From NCBI GenBank assembly GCA_009379925.1, contig WHSU01000021.1, forward strand, positions 1-51,821: DNA of 51,821 nt, in the 5' to 3' direction. Made by a program: the position numbers and the translations under genes. Positions 51,342 through 51,821 of this stretch are shown piece by piece (position 1 is the stretch's first letter; every line of letters starts with the position of its first letter). Source of the DNA: Dehalococcoidia bacterium. GTDB taxonomy: Bacteria > Chloroflexota > Dehalococcoidia > UBA2979. The notes under the pieces were generated by a model. That model ran no database searches. It saw nothing but the letters and a program-made list of their open reading frames with translations, and was not told where the DNA came from.

Positions 51342-51821
51342 CTATGTGGCGCTGGTGACGCCGGCGTCGTGCATCCGCTCGATGTCGTCCCACGTGTAGT
51401 CAAGCTCGAGCAGCACCTCCTCGGTGTTGGCGCCGAGCTCGGGCGCCGGCCCCTGCACGCGGCCGGGCGTCTCGCTCATCGTGAGCGGGATGCCGACGGC
51501 GCGATGGCCCTCGAAGTAGGGGTGCTCGACGTTGACCAGGTAGCCGTTCAGCCAGAACTGCGGGTCCTCCGCCACCTCCGCATAGTCGTAGACCGGCCCG
51601 CACGGCACCTCCTCGGCGACCAGGCGCGGGAGCCACTCGGCACGCGGCCGGAGGGCGAAGGCCGAGGTCAGCTCGCCGCGCAGCCACGCCGAGTTCTGTG
51701 CGCGCGCGAAAGCGTCAGCGCTCCGCTCGTCGGTGATGAGGTCCTCGCGCTCGATGGCGCGGCAGAGGTTCGGCCACCGTCGCGGGTCCAGCACACCGAT
51801 GGTGAGCCAGCCGCCGTCGCC
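51342..51821 (-). CDS. Family III CoA-transferase, C-terminal part (5' end beyond the window)
   Basis: The frame runs off the right edge; 159 codons are visible. It begins GDGGWLTIGVLDPRRW, followed by NSAWLRGELTSAFALRPRAE, VPCGPVYDYAEVAEDPQF, the VEHPYFEGHRAVGIPLTMSE segment and ELGANTEEVLLEL. These match the C-terminal small-domain return and dimer arm of CaiB/BaiF transferases (compare VPCSKVFDTLDLFTDAHLQ and LLGEHTDAVLNE in the gene at 26718). The catalytic aspartate is outside the window. It lies directly upstream of the oxalyl-CoA decarboxylase-like gene in the same operon and would provide its CoA-ester substrate. Confidence 0.88.
   Translation of the reverse strand, partial: GDGGWLTIGVLDPRRWPNLCRAIEREDLITDERSADAFARAQNSAWLRGELTSAFALRPRAEWLPRLVAEEVPCGPVYDYAEVAEDPQFWLNGYLVNVEHPYFEGHRAVGIPLTMSETPGRVQGPAPELGANTEEVLLELDYTWDDIERMHDAGVTSAT

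Overview
The window is a high-GC, gene-dense bacterial chromosome segment. Four family-5 solute-binding proteins with twin-arginine plus lipobox leaders, many family III CoA-transferases, luciferase-like flavin monooxygenases and alpha/beta hydrolases, and a SigJ-type sigma factor tail together suggest a Chloroflexota bacterium, perhaps a Dehalococcoidia/SAR202-like lineage. That placement is inferred from gene content only; there is no rRNA or other phylogenetic marker. I saw no tRNA, rRNA, CRISPR array or intact mobile element.

Layout. 1-3024: the tail of a SigJ-like sigma factor, then an ABC-2 exporter (ATPase plus 571-residue permease). 3088-9204 (minus): a dipeptide-type importer (two permeases and a binding protein) followed by two overlapping family III CoA-transferase genes. 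9532-11951 (plus): a second, paralogous pair of CoA-transferase genes, divergent from the first. 11935-16811: a LacI-type regulator, a metallophosphoesterase, a crotonase preceded by a textbook LacI-type operator, a crotonase remnant, and a secreted protein with calcium-binding Asp-rich repeats. 17145-17354: a decayed sulfatase. 17537-24467: a second importer (permeases leftward, binding protein rightward) whose permease operon continues into an 811-residue fused double CoA-transferase and an FmdB-type zinc ribbon. 24829-27908: an orphan binding protein and a formyl-CoA-transferase-like enzyme. 28043-35515 (minus): a flavin oxidation cluster with three alpha/beta hydrolases, two luciferase-like monooxygenases, a flavin halogenase-like protein and a SnoaL-like protein. 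35660-38498: a CocE-type hydrolase and a zinc alcohol dehydrogenase. 38762-44056: a third complete importer, then a zinc-ribbon/beta-propeller membrane protein. 44070-49178: a degenerate RibBA-like protein, a flavin reductase and an XRE regulator, divergent from a large LuxR-type ATPase regulator. 49360-51821: an IS3 remnant, then a ThDP-dependent oxalyl-CoA decarboxylase/2-hydroxyacyl-CoA lyase-like enzyme and the end of another CoA-transferase.

How it may work together (inference): the region looks like a scavenging island for organic acids or esters. Importers bring substrates in; hydrolases, flavin monooxygenases and dehydrogenases open or oxidise them; CoA-transferases activate the carboxylates; crotonase and ThDP enzymes process the CoA esters. 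The most distinctive signal is the repeated linkage of importers to CoA-transferases that occur as a catalytic partner plus a partner lacking the catalytic aspartate, as two genes in two places and as one fused polypeptide in a third.
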